From assembly GCF_003597395.2 (NCBI RefSeq), contig NC_133771.1, positions 124,047,783-124,111,782 on the forward strand: DNA of 64,000 nt. Direction: 5' to 3'. Shown here piece after piece: positions 26,246 through 38,590 of this stretch (positions within the stretch are counted from its first letter, which is position 1; each line of letters starts with the position of its first letter). The notes below the pieces were generated by a model. That model made no database searches, was not told the DNA's origin, and saw nothing but the letters and a program-made list of their open reading frames with translations. This DNA is from Chelonoidis abingdonii (lineage: Eukaryota > Chordata > Testudines > Testudinidae). A program made the translations under genes and the position numbers.

Positions 26246-26761
26246 GGACTAAAGATTCCATATAATTGCAGTCAACGCTAGGAATAACCTTAAAATTTTG
26301 TAAATTGGAACACTTACAACTAATTGGAGCATAAGGAATTGCCCCCTGCTCACAGCAAGGAAAAGGAAGAAGGAGTTTTGAATTAGGATGCCCACAGTCC
26401 TACTCCGGCTAAGACAATGCTCTTCAGTAATTAAATGAGTCGACCCCTTTTAAGAGGCAATCAAAGGCTGCTCTGTGGCTTCAGCAGAAGTTTCTGTGTA
26501 CTTATAGTGGTGCACTCATCTTCAACAAAAGCAAAGAAATGTTGTTGGTCTTAAACACAAAGACTCCTTGTCCTCTTGAGGTCAAGTGCTTTTTTTTTCC
26601 AAACATCATACCCTATTTAAGTATTCGGAATTCTGAGTCTTCCTCCTTAATCCCTTACAATATAAATGTTGGTGGGTAGGACGGAGTGGTAGTGCATTGG
26701 GGAGAGAGATGAATGAACTTGAGTTTGGATGAGGCATAGATTGTCATTTTCCCTGAACTCT

Positions 26762-27157
26762 GGCTGGTCTCCATTGCATTTCAACCGTTAGCAACGTTAA
26801 ACCGATTTAACGCTGTACCCGTCCACACAACAAGGCCCTTTATATCGATATAAAGGGCTCTTTAAATCGGTTTCTGTACTCCTCTCCAATGAGAGGAGTA
26901 GCGCTAAAATCGGTATTACCATATTGGATTAGGGTTAGTGTGGCCGCAAAATGACGGTATTGGCCTCCGGGCGGTATCCCACAGTGCTCCACTGTGACCG
27001 CTCTGGACAGCAATCTGAACTTGGATGCAGTGGCCAGGTAAACAGGAAAAGCCCTAATTAATGTTCTTAGTGTGGCTGCGTGCACTCGACTTTATACAAT
27101 CTATTTTACAAAACCGGTTTTTGTAAAATTGGAATAATCCCGTAGTGTAGACATACC
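26762..27157. mobile_element. MITE derived from Harbinger-like element A (396 bp)
   Basis: The first 290 bp follow element A (23817 onward) and the last 100 bp follow its right end, with the whole Myb-gene interior missing. Ends are GGCTGGTCTCCATTGC and CCCGTAGTGTAGACATACC. The subterminal palindrome is kept as 24 perfect bp (26835-26858). A clear parent-to-MITE deletion relationship within one window. Confidence 0.8.
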
Positions 27158-27894
27158 CTCTGACTCCTGGTTGAGTTTTCAGGGTCAGGCATTTGCCTGT
27201 GAATGGGAAAACCAGAAAATAAAGTCTGACCTTAAAATAGCAACTGACGCACTTTGATCCCTGAATGTATAACTATTATGGGCTAGCTTCAAGCTTTATT
27301 GAAAAGTAAACACACCCTTCCCAACACATGCACTTTTCTATTCAAACATGACAGAAAAGTTTTAACCAATAGTTAAAGTTGCTAAGAAGTAGCCCAAAGA
27401 TGTATTTACACATCATGTGTAAATAACCTTATTTTTACCATGAACAGACTTAAAGCATATTTTCTAGAGACTTTTCTTTAACAATTGTTGTAATCCCTAA
27501 TTTTTCTTGATTGTTAGTGTCATGAGGAAATAATACTCTAGTTGTTTTTGAGAAGGGAACATGAGTTTACTACTTTCTAAGTCTTATGCATAGTAGATTA
27601 ATTCAAGCAACATCTGCTGATCAGGTATTTGACAGTTGAAATAGTCCTAGGCTTCTAAAAAGAGCTTTAACACAAATATTTAATTAATTCTAATGTGGCA
27701 CAAAAGTCACATTTAATGGGCATAGAAATTTGTTACTGGAGTTGATCCTTTCAGATTAGTGTTGAGGCATGTTAGTTGGACAGTGTGGGCAAGCTTGCAG
27801 TGAGGCTGCCTGTATGGTTAATAATCTTTTTCATCCCACAGAATATTTCAGTTTTGTGTTCAGAAGCTGTCAGTCTCTCACCTTCTTACAGGTA

Positions 27895-27946
27895 TTAGAT
27901 ACCGTTTTAAAGAGACCTTAATTGGTCTCTTTAAAACAGTATCTAA
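27895..27946. repeat. Near-perfect hairpin, 23-bp stem and 6-nt loop
   Basis: Arms 27895-27917 and 27924-27946 pair with one C/A mismatch; the loop is TTAATT. The stem core is TTTAAAGAGACC. The nature is unknown: it could be a tiny MITE remnant, a template-switch product or a structured RNA. Confidence 0.85.
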
Positions 27947-30743
27947 ATTAAAAAATTATTAAAGGAGCACTTTATTGTAGCCATTGAAAAAATTGTCTCA
28001 GTTAAATAAAGGGGAGCGATGAATGTAGCAGGCAAGACTTCCCTCTCACAGGTCTTTAAATAATGAAAGAGGTTGAAGTACTGTGGAAGATAATCCATAG
28101 TTTTTTTTCCCTTTTTGTACTATTTAAACAGACACTACCAGGTTAAATTTAATCCCAAATTTAGGTTGTTTAAATACCAAGCTTTTACAAAGTTAAGATC
28201 AATAGAATGTGTCTGCTACCCAGACCTTGTAGCACTGTCTTAGAGCATGAGAATTTTGAAAGCGAATTTGACATCTGTTTTCATTGTCCAAGCTATGTGG
28301 TCAGATTATTAAAACTGACATAACTTTAAAAAGTAATGCAGTGTTTGTAACCCAGTGAACAGGCTGCTATTGTTTGACCTTTTCTACTTTTGAATGCTTC
28401 ACTTTGCAACCTTCATGTTCTTTTAGTACGGATTTTTGTAAATAGTTATCTAGACTGGTTCTAATTCATCCCCCCCTCCACATGTATTCCGACTCTACCG
28501 AACAGGAGACGATATGGATTGCTGGAAGAGATGGGGGAGCTTGAGGTAACTAGTGGTAGGAGACACAGTAGTCTTCAAGTGCTTGCTCATGGGAGTCATG
28601 TTTGCCATGGTAGATATGTGCACACCCTGTACACAGTTGCTGGAGACTTTTCCCTCAGTGGTATTCATAGGATTGGCTGTACTGTCCTTTGGAGCCACGT
28701 GCATATGCTCCAGTATAAGGGGCGCTGCCGGCCCGGCATCCTCTCAGTTCCTTCTTACCACCTATGACGGTTGCTGGAATGATCCTTCCTGCTGTGGCAA
28801 GGTTTCTTTCCCAGTGGCTGGACTTTCTCTGTTACTGCATGCTCGGAAGAGGTTCGACTTTCTCTGTTGATATTCTGTATCGTTATTATAGTAGTGTTTA
28901 ATAGTTGTCCCTGTTGAAGGACTATGCACTGGTCCCCAGCTTCAAGCCATGTGCCTGTTGCAGCAAGTTAGTGACCCGCACACTGGTTGTCTATAATATC
29001 TGTGAAAATACTCATTGATGGCTATCATCTGATTGGCATGTGATAAATTTGTCATCTCCCTATCTGGAGTAAACGGACTGCAGTTTCTGAATTCTACTCA
29101 TGCTTTCGAAAAGTGGTGTTACAGCACAATCCATGGTGTAAATTAAGGACCAAAACTGAAAACTTCTTCCCTTCACCAGAAATCTTTTTGAAGTGTAGTA
29201 TATTTAAGTAAACGGTTATGAGAAATACAGATGTACACTTCATTTTTATGAAGATTGATTATAAAGGTTATGTTTGATTGCCATTTATTACTCCAGCCAC
29301 TGCCAAGACTTTTCAGTGTGTTAAGAAGACAATAGGGCAGTAAGGGGTCTTTTTTGATGAATACTGTAATCACTTCCATTCAGTGTGTGTGTGAATAATT
29401 CAACAAGCTTAGGTACATTTCCCCCCCCCCCCCCCCTGTAGAACGCAAAAGGTGGCACAGCCCAGTTTTGGTGTTCTGACTATCCTTGTTAAAAGTTCAG
29501 TAGCATTGCATATCTGTACTTTGGTGAAACTGGTTGTAAGAAGCAGCTAGATGTATTTGTGGTTTGCCTTCCTTAAGTATTGCTTTTTGTAACTTTCTTT
29601 AGTATGCTGTATTGTGGATGTCTGCTAATTTCTTGTGATTTAGTGGGAGATGTTTTTTTAATGACAAAGATCAGAATTTGTCTGGTAGCACCTTTTTAAG
29701 TTACTGATCAAAATAATTCATTTAAATGAATGTTTGTGCCAGTTTTTATCATTTCATGAAATTAACAGACTTTAACATTTTAAGCATGTGCTCTATGAAC
29801 TTTAATAAAGATGTTAGAATCCAGATGGTCTACCCAAAAGGGATTCAGTCCCACCTGATCATATAGAGAGGCAAAATAAAAGATTTCATTCTGTAAAAAA
29901 TCATCTCAATCACAGCTGAAATTAAAACTGCAGTAATTTGCAAGAGTGACCAAGTGAGTTCTTGTAGCTCGGAGAAGCCATGACTACATGGAGAGATTAA
30001 CTGGAATAGCTCCCCAGGTGAACACCATATTTTGGAATAAAATTCACTTTTATTTATGTAATATCTAATTACTCTGCTTTGTGAGGGTGTTTTTTGTTTT
30101 TTTTTTTTCCCCCCCCTCCTTCTGTGGAAGTTCTCCTTAGGAGCTTTTGACCAGTCATGAATCCAAGGAATTGTTTGATCTTAACAGTAAGATTAAAGCT
30201 TTACATAAGAAAAGGATTTTTAAAACAATAAAATGTCTACATGTCTCTCTTAGGTGGTAGTCCTGTCTGTCTCCAGACACCCCCGTCTTTGGAATCTGGG
30301 TTCATCTTAGTTCTCTTTCTTTCTCCAGACTTTACTTTGCCATCTGAGTTTACTGGGCTCCTACTATAAATTCTTCAAACATCTACTTTCAATTTACATT
30401 CTTCTCATGGAACAAAGGCTAATCTAGAATCAGCAACATTAAATTGTCATTACCTGTACACATGGTGTATTTCTAAGGATATTACTGCTTTGCCAGACTC
30501 AGAATGGCAGTTCGGAAAAAATACCCATGCTCCACTTTGAGCGTGAGTAATTGCTTTAAAGAGAAACTTGTTGGAGACGTGGACTTCTCTTCAATTGGCT
30601 TAATCTTTTCAGACTTAAATATTTTGTTAAAATTTCCCTTTGAAAGCCTCCAGAGCTCTGGGCAGTGCTTACTTGCATTTATTTGGAATAACCATACTGT
30701 TATGCATAATAATGTTGAGATTGCAAAGTCAACACGAAGAAGT
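27947..30743. other. Intronic sequence, mostly unrecognised
   Basis: Mostly AT-rich. A GC-richer patch at about 28470-28800 looks like a decayed retroelement piece, but I cannot name it. A C homopolymer of 16 lies at 29421-29436. No gene recognised. Confidence 0.4.
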
Positions 30744-31085
30744 TAGGACATGCTAGAATTAAGGTTGTCTGTGTAATTTTGATTTGGCCTCCTTGTGCAA
30801 GTATATTGTGATGCGGAGTATTCTGTCTTTTCCCATAGGACCTCAGCCTCCATTCCGTGCACAGGACTGACTGCTCTGGGAAGGAATCAAGGCTGTGTAG
30901 TGAAGGGACTGTTCTCTGTAGGATACCTGCCTCACTTACAATATCTACTGCGCAGTTCTACAAATTGAATGCGGTGAGGGAATTTCAAGCTTCTAATGCT
31001 GTCCCCTCCTGCTTTCAATGTTGAGAACTGCTGGTCTGGTCTGCAAAGAACTGTGAGTAAACTCTGCAACTAAAGAGAAGAAACC
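30744..31085 (+). repeat. Unnamed dispersed repeat, copy 1
   Basis: GCTAGAATTAAGGTTGTCTG near 30752 recurs as GCCAGAATTAAGGTTGCCCTG near 51695, and on the opposite strand as CAGGCAACCTTAATTCTTGC near 52571. The recurrence on both strands marks a dispersed family. Its full limits are unknown. Confidence 0.5.
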
Positions 31086-31124
31086 AAAAAAGATGGTTAA
31101 GGACGGGGATGACCAGCAGTATTA

Positions 31125-31335
31125 TCTAAGGGATAGAGTGCTAGCCTTGGACTCAGGAAATCCGGTTTCCGTTCCAAGCCTTGTGACTTCCACAAGTTAC
31201 TTCACCTCTGTGTCCATTTCCTCTCCCACTTTGTTTTGTCTGTTTAGACTGTAAACTTTTTGAGGGCAGGACAACTCTCTTGGTACTGTTTTTATAGCCC
31301 TGATCTCATCTGGGGCCTATAGGGGCTACCATAAT
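31125..31335 (+). repeat. MIR/L3-like SINE
   Basis: The start GATAGAGTGCTAGCCTTGGA, 'CAAGTTACTTCACCTCTGTG' and the 3' stretch TTTAGACTGTAAACTTTTTG with a CTAATAC-type tail match the layout of a tRNA-derived head joined to an L3-type tail. It is an old degraded copy. Confidence 0.65.
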
Positions 31336-33054
31336 ACAAATAATGAGGAAAAACCCTATTGCCACACTTGCTTTAAAGCTATCCTAAAAATTACCAAACC
31401 GATTTCCATTCTGTCTAACCTGAATTCTCCTGGCACCACTTCAATTGTAAAATGTTAAAACCATTTCTGGAGAATGGCAGGAGCGGGAGAGTAGACTGAG
31501 AGCTACAGAAGATGGGGAGACTATGTGAAGAATGACAATTGAAGATTGGAGTTTTTTGTTTTTGTTTTTCAGTTCTTTAAAAACAGTCAACAGTTTAACA
31601 TATTTTAAACTGATTTGCAGGTGCTTAGTAATGCCATTAAAAAGTATTTGGGTGTTCATCCCTAATCTAATATATTTAGCACTAAAAATCAGATGTATGC
31701 TATACTACCATTTACAGGTTTTTACCATATTTAAACAACTATTACCAGTTTAATGCTATGCTCCTTAGAGTGAGAGTGACTGATGGAAAACCTCAAATTA
31801 AGACTGATTTTTTTTTTTTGAATGAGTTAGAAATATGCTTCTTAAATGCAGGTGAATGAAAGCATATCTAACAGATTGACAGTATAGTGTGGAATTAATT
31901 TTAAAGAGTAGACTGTATTGGGGTGGAGATATCAAGGCAGAAAATAGGAGTTGGCACATCTTTTCAATTTCAGGAGTATTTTGGAGATAAATACTGCAGG
32001 TTTGGAGAATAATTTTAAGTTCTAGTTGGAGCAACTTGATGACAAATGTAGTAAAAATTTTAGGCTCTTGTAAGAGAACTCTAATTGCCATATAGTTTTA
32101 ATGTACTACTGAGTTTTGTATTCGGCATACAGCCAGAGCTTGATTTATTTCTTTTTTCTTCAGGGATTATACTTGATGTTTTGCTTGAATTTTAATATTC
32201 TGCAAGGAGATAGTTCATTCAATGCTTTGAGCATCCTTGACAAACTTTTTAAAATTCACTAATAAGCAGACCTGTCAGGTACCCCAAAATCATATGGCTT
32301 AACAACTTTAGTTTATTATATTTACTGCCCAACACAATCTCTTTGGGAATCCCACACCACCACTACTCCTCATTCTCTAAAAAACCATCCCCCAAGAGTA
32401 AGGGAGAAAGGTGTACATTGCCGTTCATTGATGCAGTTTAATGATAGAGAAATACATTCCATACTCAAATATTAGGGTACAACTATTCTTGCCAGTCTGC
32501 CACACTGATAGTTTTACAAAAAAAGAAGGCAAATGTAAAACTCAGGGTACTTTATAAAAGGATTTCTCATTCAGGTTGCTTGAATCAAAGATAGCTAATA
32601 AAGTCATGATTACATTTAGTTTGTTTACCTTATGCCTATTCCCAGAGCATTATATTGACCTTTTCCCTCCCTGGAAGCTAGAATATCTGATGTTCACTTC
32701 CATCTGTAATGCCATGACTCTTGCCACATAAGGAGCTATGTAATACCTTAATCTTCTGTGAGGTCAGGAGAAGTTGTTCATAGACTTTAATAAATAGCAA
32801 AAGGAAAAATACTTTGCAAATATTAAAGGCATTTTGAACAGGAGATGTTCTCTTCAGTAAATTATATATAACTATTATTCCAAATTTCAAAAAGTGAAAT
32901 CATGCATACACTTAGCTTTTCTAATGAAGTTTGAAGTGCCCCTGTCAATACACTTTATACAGTCTCCTTCCTAAAGAGATAAATTTCTCTTAATACTTTC
33001 AAACCAGAGCAGACAAAAATCAACAAGCTATTCATAGATTTAAAAAGTCTGTCT

Positions 33055-33175
33055 GTCTGGCATGCATGTGTGTATATATGTGTGTGTATATGTATTTATA
33101 TATATGTGTATATGTGCGTGCGTTACAAAAACCCGTGTGTGTGTGTGTATGTACGTATGTATATGTATTACAAAA
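33055..33175. repeat. Interrupted (TG)n/(TA)n microsatellite
   Basis: Alternating TGTG, TATA and TGTA blocks over about 120 bp with a short interruption near 33123-33133. Pure alternating purine-pyrimidine DNA, likely length-variable. Confidence 0.85.
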
Positions 33176-34149
33176 TGCTGATACATATATACACAAGATT
33201 TAAATAGGATCAAGACTAATGCGCTGAATCACATGTCGTCATGTTAAGACCCATACACATTCAGATTTTATTCAAAGTAAAAAAATGCACAAGACCAATG
33301 CTACTTGATTTATCCTGGCTAACTCAGTTGTTTCAACTCTGATCTGTGGCTTAAATTTATCTTAGTATCATGAGGCAAACAGTATCACTATACAAATTGT
33401 GGTTCAGTAGGAAAACCTGCATGTCACTTAATATTGACAGAATTATGTTTTTGGTTACTTTGGATTGAAAATACAGTCATCAGTATTTATTTGTTTTACT
33501 TCCTTGCTTTGGAAACCTTTGAAGTACTTGGTTTTAGAGTATGAAAACCAGCAACATAGCATAATTTGACTCTACACAGTAGGGCTAGATCACTCTTAAA
33601 AGTAACGTGCGGTGGTTTACTTTTTCCTTATTCTGTATTTAAGCAACAACAAAAGTGGTTGGTGAGTGTTTTTGAAGCTTTGTAATTTTGGGGGTGGGGT
33701 GCGGGGTTGTCTTCTATAATTGCAGTTCCTATTCTTTGTAAAAAGATGCTATACAACCACTGCCACATTATTTACTCAAGACATCAAGTGAGTGCTAACA
33801 AGTCAATTTCAGTTCCATCAGAAACTGTCTTAATAGATTCATAAGGTATTTTCCATGAACAAATATTTGACAATGAGCTCTTCAACCTAGAAGAGAGAGG
33901 TGTAACACAATCCAATGCCTGGAAGTTGAAGCTGGACAAAATCAGACTTGGAAGTAAAGGTGTAAATTTTTAACAGTGAGGGAAATTATTTATGTTCCAT
34001 GTTAACCTTTTTCAAAAATAAAGGGCAGCTGTAGGAAAGGTTTTGACTAATTACTTTAGGACAACTTACCGATCAAAAGATTTACTGTACTCAAAGAAAA
34101 ATGCACACAAATTGTTGCAATGTTGCTGAATATTTAAACTCTGACTTGT

Positions 34150-34290
34150 GCGGATGCTTTCTGGGTTACGCAAATCCGATTTACGGAAATCTGCACTTTT
34201 TCCGTAAACTTTTTTTTGCTTAATTGTAGGAGATATGTTCCCGATTTACACAAAATTTGACTTATGCAAGGCATTCTGGAACGAGGAGCA
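34150..34290. repeat. MITE fragment (TTACGCAA family)
   Basis: GGGTTACGCAAATCCGATTT and GACTTATGCAAGGCATTCTG resemble the two sides of a turtle repeat with TTACGCAA-type words. The ends are not defined. Confidence 0.35.
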
Positions 34291-36139
34291 TCTGTACTTG
34301 CTGTACTATTGGTTGTTACTATTTTGAGATTTCAAAAAAACAAATCCTAGAAAAAAACTTATTTTTATCTAGTTCTTTGTTTACTGTGAAACTAATGAAA
34401 ACTTGTTTTCATTTATTTGTAAATGGCATTTCTAACTTTCAGCATTGGTAGAGAATAATTTTGATAATCCCAGCCTCGGGCCATGGAATGGGGTGGTTCT
34501 GGTTTGCCAATGGTTTGCAACTTATACTTTTAGGATGACACTATCACTATCACCATGGATAAGTCTGCCATGTGGTGTCACTTTTTTCCCCTTCTTCCTA
34601 TGAAAATGTTTGTTTAGACAATGAGTTTTTTCGTCTTAAGGAAGCAGAAGAGGAGAAAACATGATTGAGGCAGCAAAAATAATGAAGACTTAAGATTCTT
34701 TTAATTTGTAAATTTGTATCTCTCCTCCCCCACTTGCTTCTATAAAATAATTTAATGTGGCATTGAAGTAAAATAAGTGTTAGTTTTTATCAATCTTAAA
34801 TGTAACTTGAGAAACATGTTTGCACTTCTGATCTTTTGAGTTCTTTTAATTTATCCTTAATTTCAGTGGGACTTTTTATTAGATTTTGGCTGTGAACTTT
34901 TAGGTTTGTTAAATGACTAGAAATTATAGATTAGAAATCTTTCTAAACGCAGATTTCCATTGGCTAAGAAATTGGGTGGTCATCCATAATTAATTTTGCT
35001 ATCTAGAGATTGTAAATATTGTAGCTCATCATACCACCATAGATATAACTTAGGATTTGTATTATTTACTACGTCCCTTTCTTGTAGGGGCGTAAGATAA
35101 CTAGAAACAGTATACTATCTGCCTTGTAGGATTTCTTGTTTTGACTTTGAGGTAATGTGCATGTGATTGAGGGACTCCACTTCCTGACTACCACATTGTT
35201 AACAGGAAACCAAATATGGGCTGGCTAAACTTGCAAATATAATGGAAATCTGATTTCATTGACAGTTAAGCAACATTGTGCACAATGTTACTTATTGTAT
35301 TAAAATTACACTAAAAAATTAGTGACTGACTAACTGGAGAATTCATTTTCAGCAAAAATACTTATGATCCATCTGGCGAAGTTTGGATCCTCCTAACTGT
35401 TTTCATCATAAATGCTAGTGTGTTATCCTGTATGTGTGCGTATACGGGAACACTGAAACTCATGGTTCTGAGGTATTAATGAGTATGATTTGAGAGAAAT
35501 ATATTTTTAAAGCATAACTTTCTGGGAGTATTTGTAATTGCATGGGCAAGTTGATAGAAAGGTAAGGGAGGTGTCATTTGATTTGTAAAAAAATCTATAG
35601 AATCATCATTTCAATGGTGTCCCCCTCTGTGACATGTCCGGGGGGGACTCACTCTCCACCCCTTCCATTCTCGCCTGATCCCAGCTCCAAGTCCTCTGAT
35701 AGGTGGAAATTTTGATAATTTAGTGTCATCGGAAATGGGCTGAGATGGGCATCATTAAGAAGCCCTTTCTTCTGCAAATACAATGATTACAAATATGACA
35801 AACCTAGAATAATTATGTAGAGATAAATTTGAGGAGAAGTTTTTAAAATAGTTTAATTAACAACACAGGCACATCAAATATGCAGCCCTTAGAGTTAAAC
35901 TGTGGTTCTCAGTTGATATTAACGTTATCAATTAGTTCTCAAAACATGATGCCAGATTGATTTTTCTAATGTTAGATTTATGTAAAAAGAAGTAGTGCAT
36001 CAGCAAATAAGTGACTCAGTGGTATTGATTGCCAGCTTTATTGTGCTAAAAGAGTTGTAATGAGCCAGAGATTAATGGAATCCATCTGCAAATGGTATGT
36101 ACCTAGTTATGTAACATATATTGCAGCAGAGGTTAGGGG

Positions 36140-36245
36140 TCTGTTTCAGGAATGGGTGAGGTTCTGTGGCCTGCAGCGTGCAGGAGGTCAGACTAGATGA
36201 TCCCAGTGGTATCCTCTGACTTTAAAGTCTGAGATTGTATTACAA
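36140..36245 (+). repeat. CR1-type LINE 3' end
   Basis: GCAGGAGGTCAGACTAGATG followed by TCTGACTTTAAAGTCTGAGA is the characteristic 3' end of reptile CR1 elements. Only about 100 bp remain, as usual for 5'-truncated copies. Confidence 0.75.
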
Positions 36246-36424
36246 AATCTTTGTTTTTACGTAGATCTTGAGCATTTTTACAGATCAATGTTAGGATTAA
36301 GAGTGCTAGTTAGTAGCTGAAACTTTGGAGAATATCACTGGGAGGACCTGCTTAAACGATGATTACGTGCTATGAGAAGAGCACCAATAAACTGAATTTG
36401 GCAAGGTTGGTTGTGGAGTGTATC

Positions 36425-36852
36425 CAGGGCTGTCCTAGAAATTGTGGTGCCCTCTGAAGCCTCCCTGGAGTGGACTGACCCCAGGCCTCTGTGGGGGGCA
36501 GGAGCAGGCTCGAGGGTAGGTGGGAAATTGCTCCCCAGCACAAGCCGGCAGAGCAGGCTGGGGACGGGTCACTCGATTTCCTGCCCCCCAGTGAGTGCAG
36601 GGTATGCCCGACCCCTGCTGCAGTCCCCAGGGATGTAGCTCAGGTGAAGGGATGGAGAGGCGGCGGGGCTGGGGCAGAGCAGGGATGGGAAGAGGTGGGG
36701 TGGAGCAGGAGCGAAGTCAGCTTTCCTGACTGGTTTAGCTTGCCAGGGGATCAGGCTGGAGCAGCACACAGCTGTGTAGGGCATCGGGGAAATTTGGTGC
36801 CCCAAATTTCCTGGTGTCCTGCGTAGTTTGCATATGGGTAAGGACGGCCCTG
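36425..36852. mobile_element. Non-autonomous hAT element (428 bp)
   Basis: Ends CAGGGCTGTCCTAGAAATT and GTAAGGACGGCCCTG are inverted repeats. Flanking 8-mers AGTGTATC (36417-36424) and ATTGCATC (36853-36860) agree at six positions. The GC-rich interior resembles the repeat at 54890-55200. Long open frames inside come from GC content and show no domain. Confidence 0.75.
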
Positions 36853-36879
36853 ATTGCATCAAACATCAGGAAAAAATTG

Positions 36880-38040
36880 AAGATGCTGGGACAAATGCCT
36901 GCTATGGGCAGGACTCACTTGATACTTGGTCCTGTAATATCTGTTGAGAAGAATACTGACTTCTTCTTCACTAAGCTAGAAGCCCAAAGGCATCCATTAA
37001 GCATAATTTCAACACGTAAGACAAGTGAGAAGTTGTATGAAGCAGTCACTTTTAGTAAGAATGTTGATGGAAAGTAAAGTTAAGATGGGTGCATTTAACC
37101 CCAAAGACACCCATGCATACGACTTTGTTTATTGCACCAAGTGCTACACCAAGAATGAGTATCTGTTGTGTCAAAAGGTAAAAACCACGGACGCACTGAT
37201 TTTGCTACTGCAAACTGCTACTCAAATGGAGTTGATAAATTGCCTTGCAGAGACTCTAATGGATGGGAATGTGGTGGCAATGGTCACCGCAGAGACAAGT
37301 ACAGAGAAATATGTGCTCTGAATGGGATCGAAGACAAACAAATGCTTTTAAGAGCCTTTTTGGTAAGCACTTATTGAAGATGAACTGTTAAACATGGGTG
37401 TAATTTTTAGCAATCGTATCTGCAGAAAGATATAAAAGACATAGCGCTATCAAAAGTGGAGGAAAGTGCTGATGTCAACAGTATTATGAGGACCTTGCTA
37501 CATTTTTTTCAGAGGAGCATTTTGTCCTGCAGTATGTGGGAGTTTCAGGGAATCCAGAGCTGATGCCAAACCTGAAATAATAATAGCATGTGACCTGTAG
37601 CAATCATAGATAATATGGCTGAGGTGCAAGCTGTCAACAAAACTGTGAACATGCTGAGATTTGGCTGAACGCTTCATTATGAGGCTACAGAGAAAACTGA
37701 ATCTGTGATGAAATCTATTTTGTGTTTTGACACACATGCAGAGGAATCAAAAATATTACCAAAAAGAAGAGACTCCATGTATTGCACCTGTCCAATACAA
37801 AAATTACTGACTCCAGGTACATCTCCAGTGTTATAGTGCAGATGGTACTATCTCATTTTTGCTCAAAAGATGAGTTAACTGCCTACTTTGCAGGAAAAAA
37901 CACACCAGAATTTTGTAGTTCCATGGCATAATGAAGCTGCCACTTTGCACTGTTCAGTGGAATTTCTTTGTAGTTCCTATGAGGAGGATGACACTACTTT
38001 CATTGCTGTCAGTGCCACAGAGAAATGTGCGTGCAGCTGG
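36880..38040 (+). pseudogene. Decayed coding-like stretch, unrecognised
   Basis: Three short plus-strand open frames succeed each other in different frames (about 36886-37077, 37080-37185, 37168-37377), suggesting a former coding sequence broken by frameshifts. One piece reads DFVYCTKCYTKNEYLL, a cysteine-containing segment of a kind seen in some transposon proteins; I cannot assign a family. Beyond 37380 similar broken coding-like sequence continues toward the CR1 fragment. It may be the interior of an old transposon. No intact start or stop pairing is seen and no function is claimed. Confidence 0.3.
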
Positions 38041-38084
38041 GGGACATAATTGCTGTATAATGCTCAATCTCTATGGATAGAAAC

Positions 38085-38590
38085 TCCATGCTTGAATGAG
38101 TATAGCAATAAGAATGTGCTACTGACCACCTGACCAGGATGACGTCAGTGATTGTGAAATGATGAGAGAGGCTACAAAAACTTAAAACCCTGTACTAATG
38201 GGGGATTTCAGCTATCCCCATATTGACTGGGTACATGTCACCTCAGGACAGGATGCAGAGATACAATTTCTAGATATTATTTGACTGCTTCTTGAAGCAA
38301 CTAGTAGTGAAACTCACAAGGTGAGAGGCAAATCTTGATTTAGTCCTAAGTGGAGCACAGGATCTGGTCCAAGCGGTGAATATAGCTGAACCTCTCAGCA
38401 ATAGCAACCATAATGTAATTAAATGTAACATCTAGGGGGGGGGGGGAGAGGGGGCGGAGGGAAGATAAATACCAAAGAAACCTTTCTGAAGTTAAAGCGG
38501 TAACCTTTAACTTCAGAAAGAGGAACGACATACAAATGAGTAACAGTCACAAAAGTGAACGTAGAGATACGATTTGTCACATGAATGTAC
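38085..38590 (+). pseudogene. CR1-type LINE endonuclease fragment
   Basis: The degraded plus-strand translation contains MGDFSYPHIDWVHVTSGQDA, followed in another frame by sequence equivalent to the 'ILDLVLSGAQDLV' part of CR1 endonuclease domains. Stops and frameshifts break it. The endonuclease motif GDFN is changed to GDFS here. A 16-bp perfect hairpin at 38482-38520 and a G run near 38434 interrupt the homology. CR1 is the dominant reptile LINE, and this is an internal piece with neither end. Confidence 0.7.

Larger units (their letters stand above)
31336..36139. other. Intronic sequence with simple repeats only
   Basis: AT-rich and largely unrecognised. It holds the TG/TA tract at 33055-33175 and a MITE fragment at 34150-34290. 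No exon or gene recognised. Confidence 0.45.
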
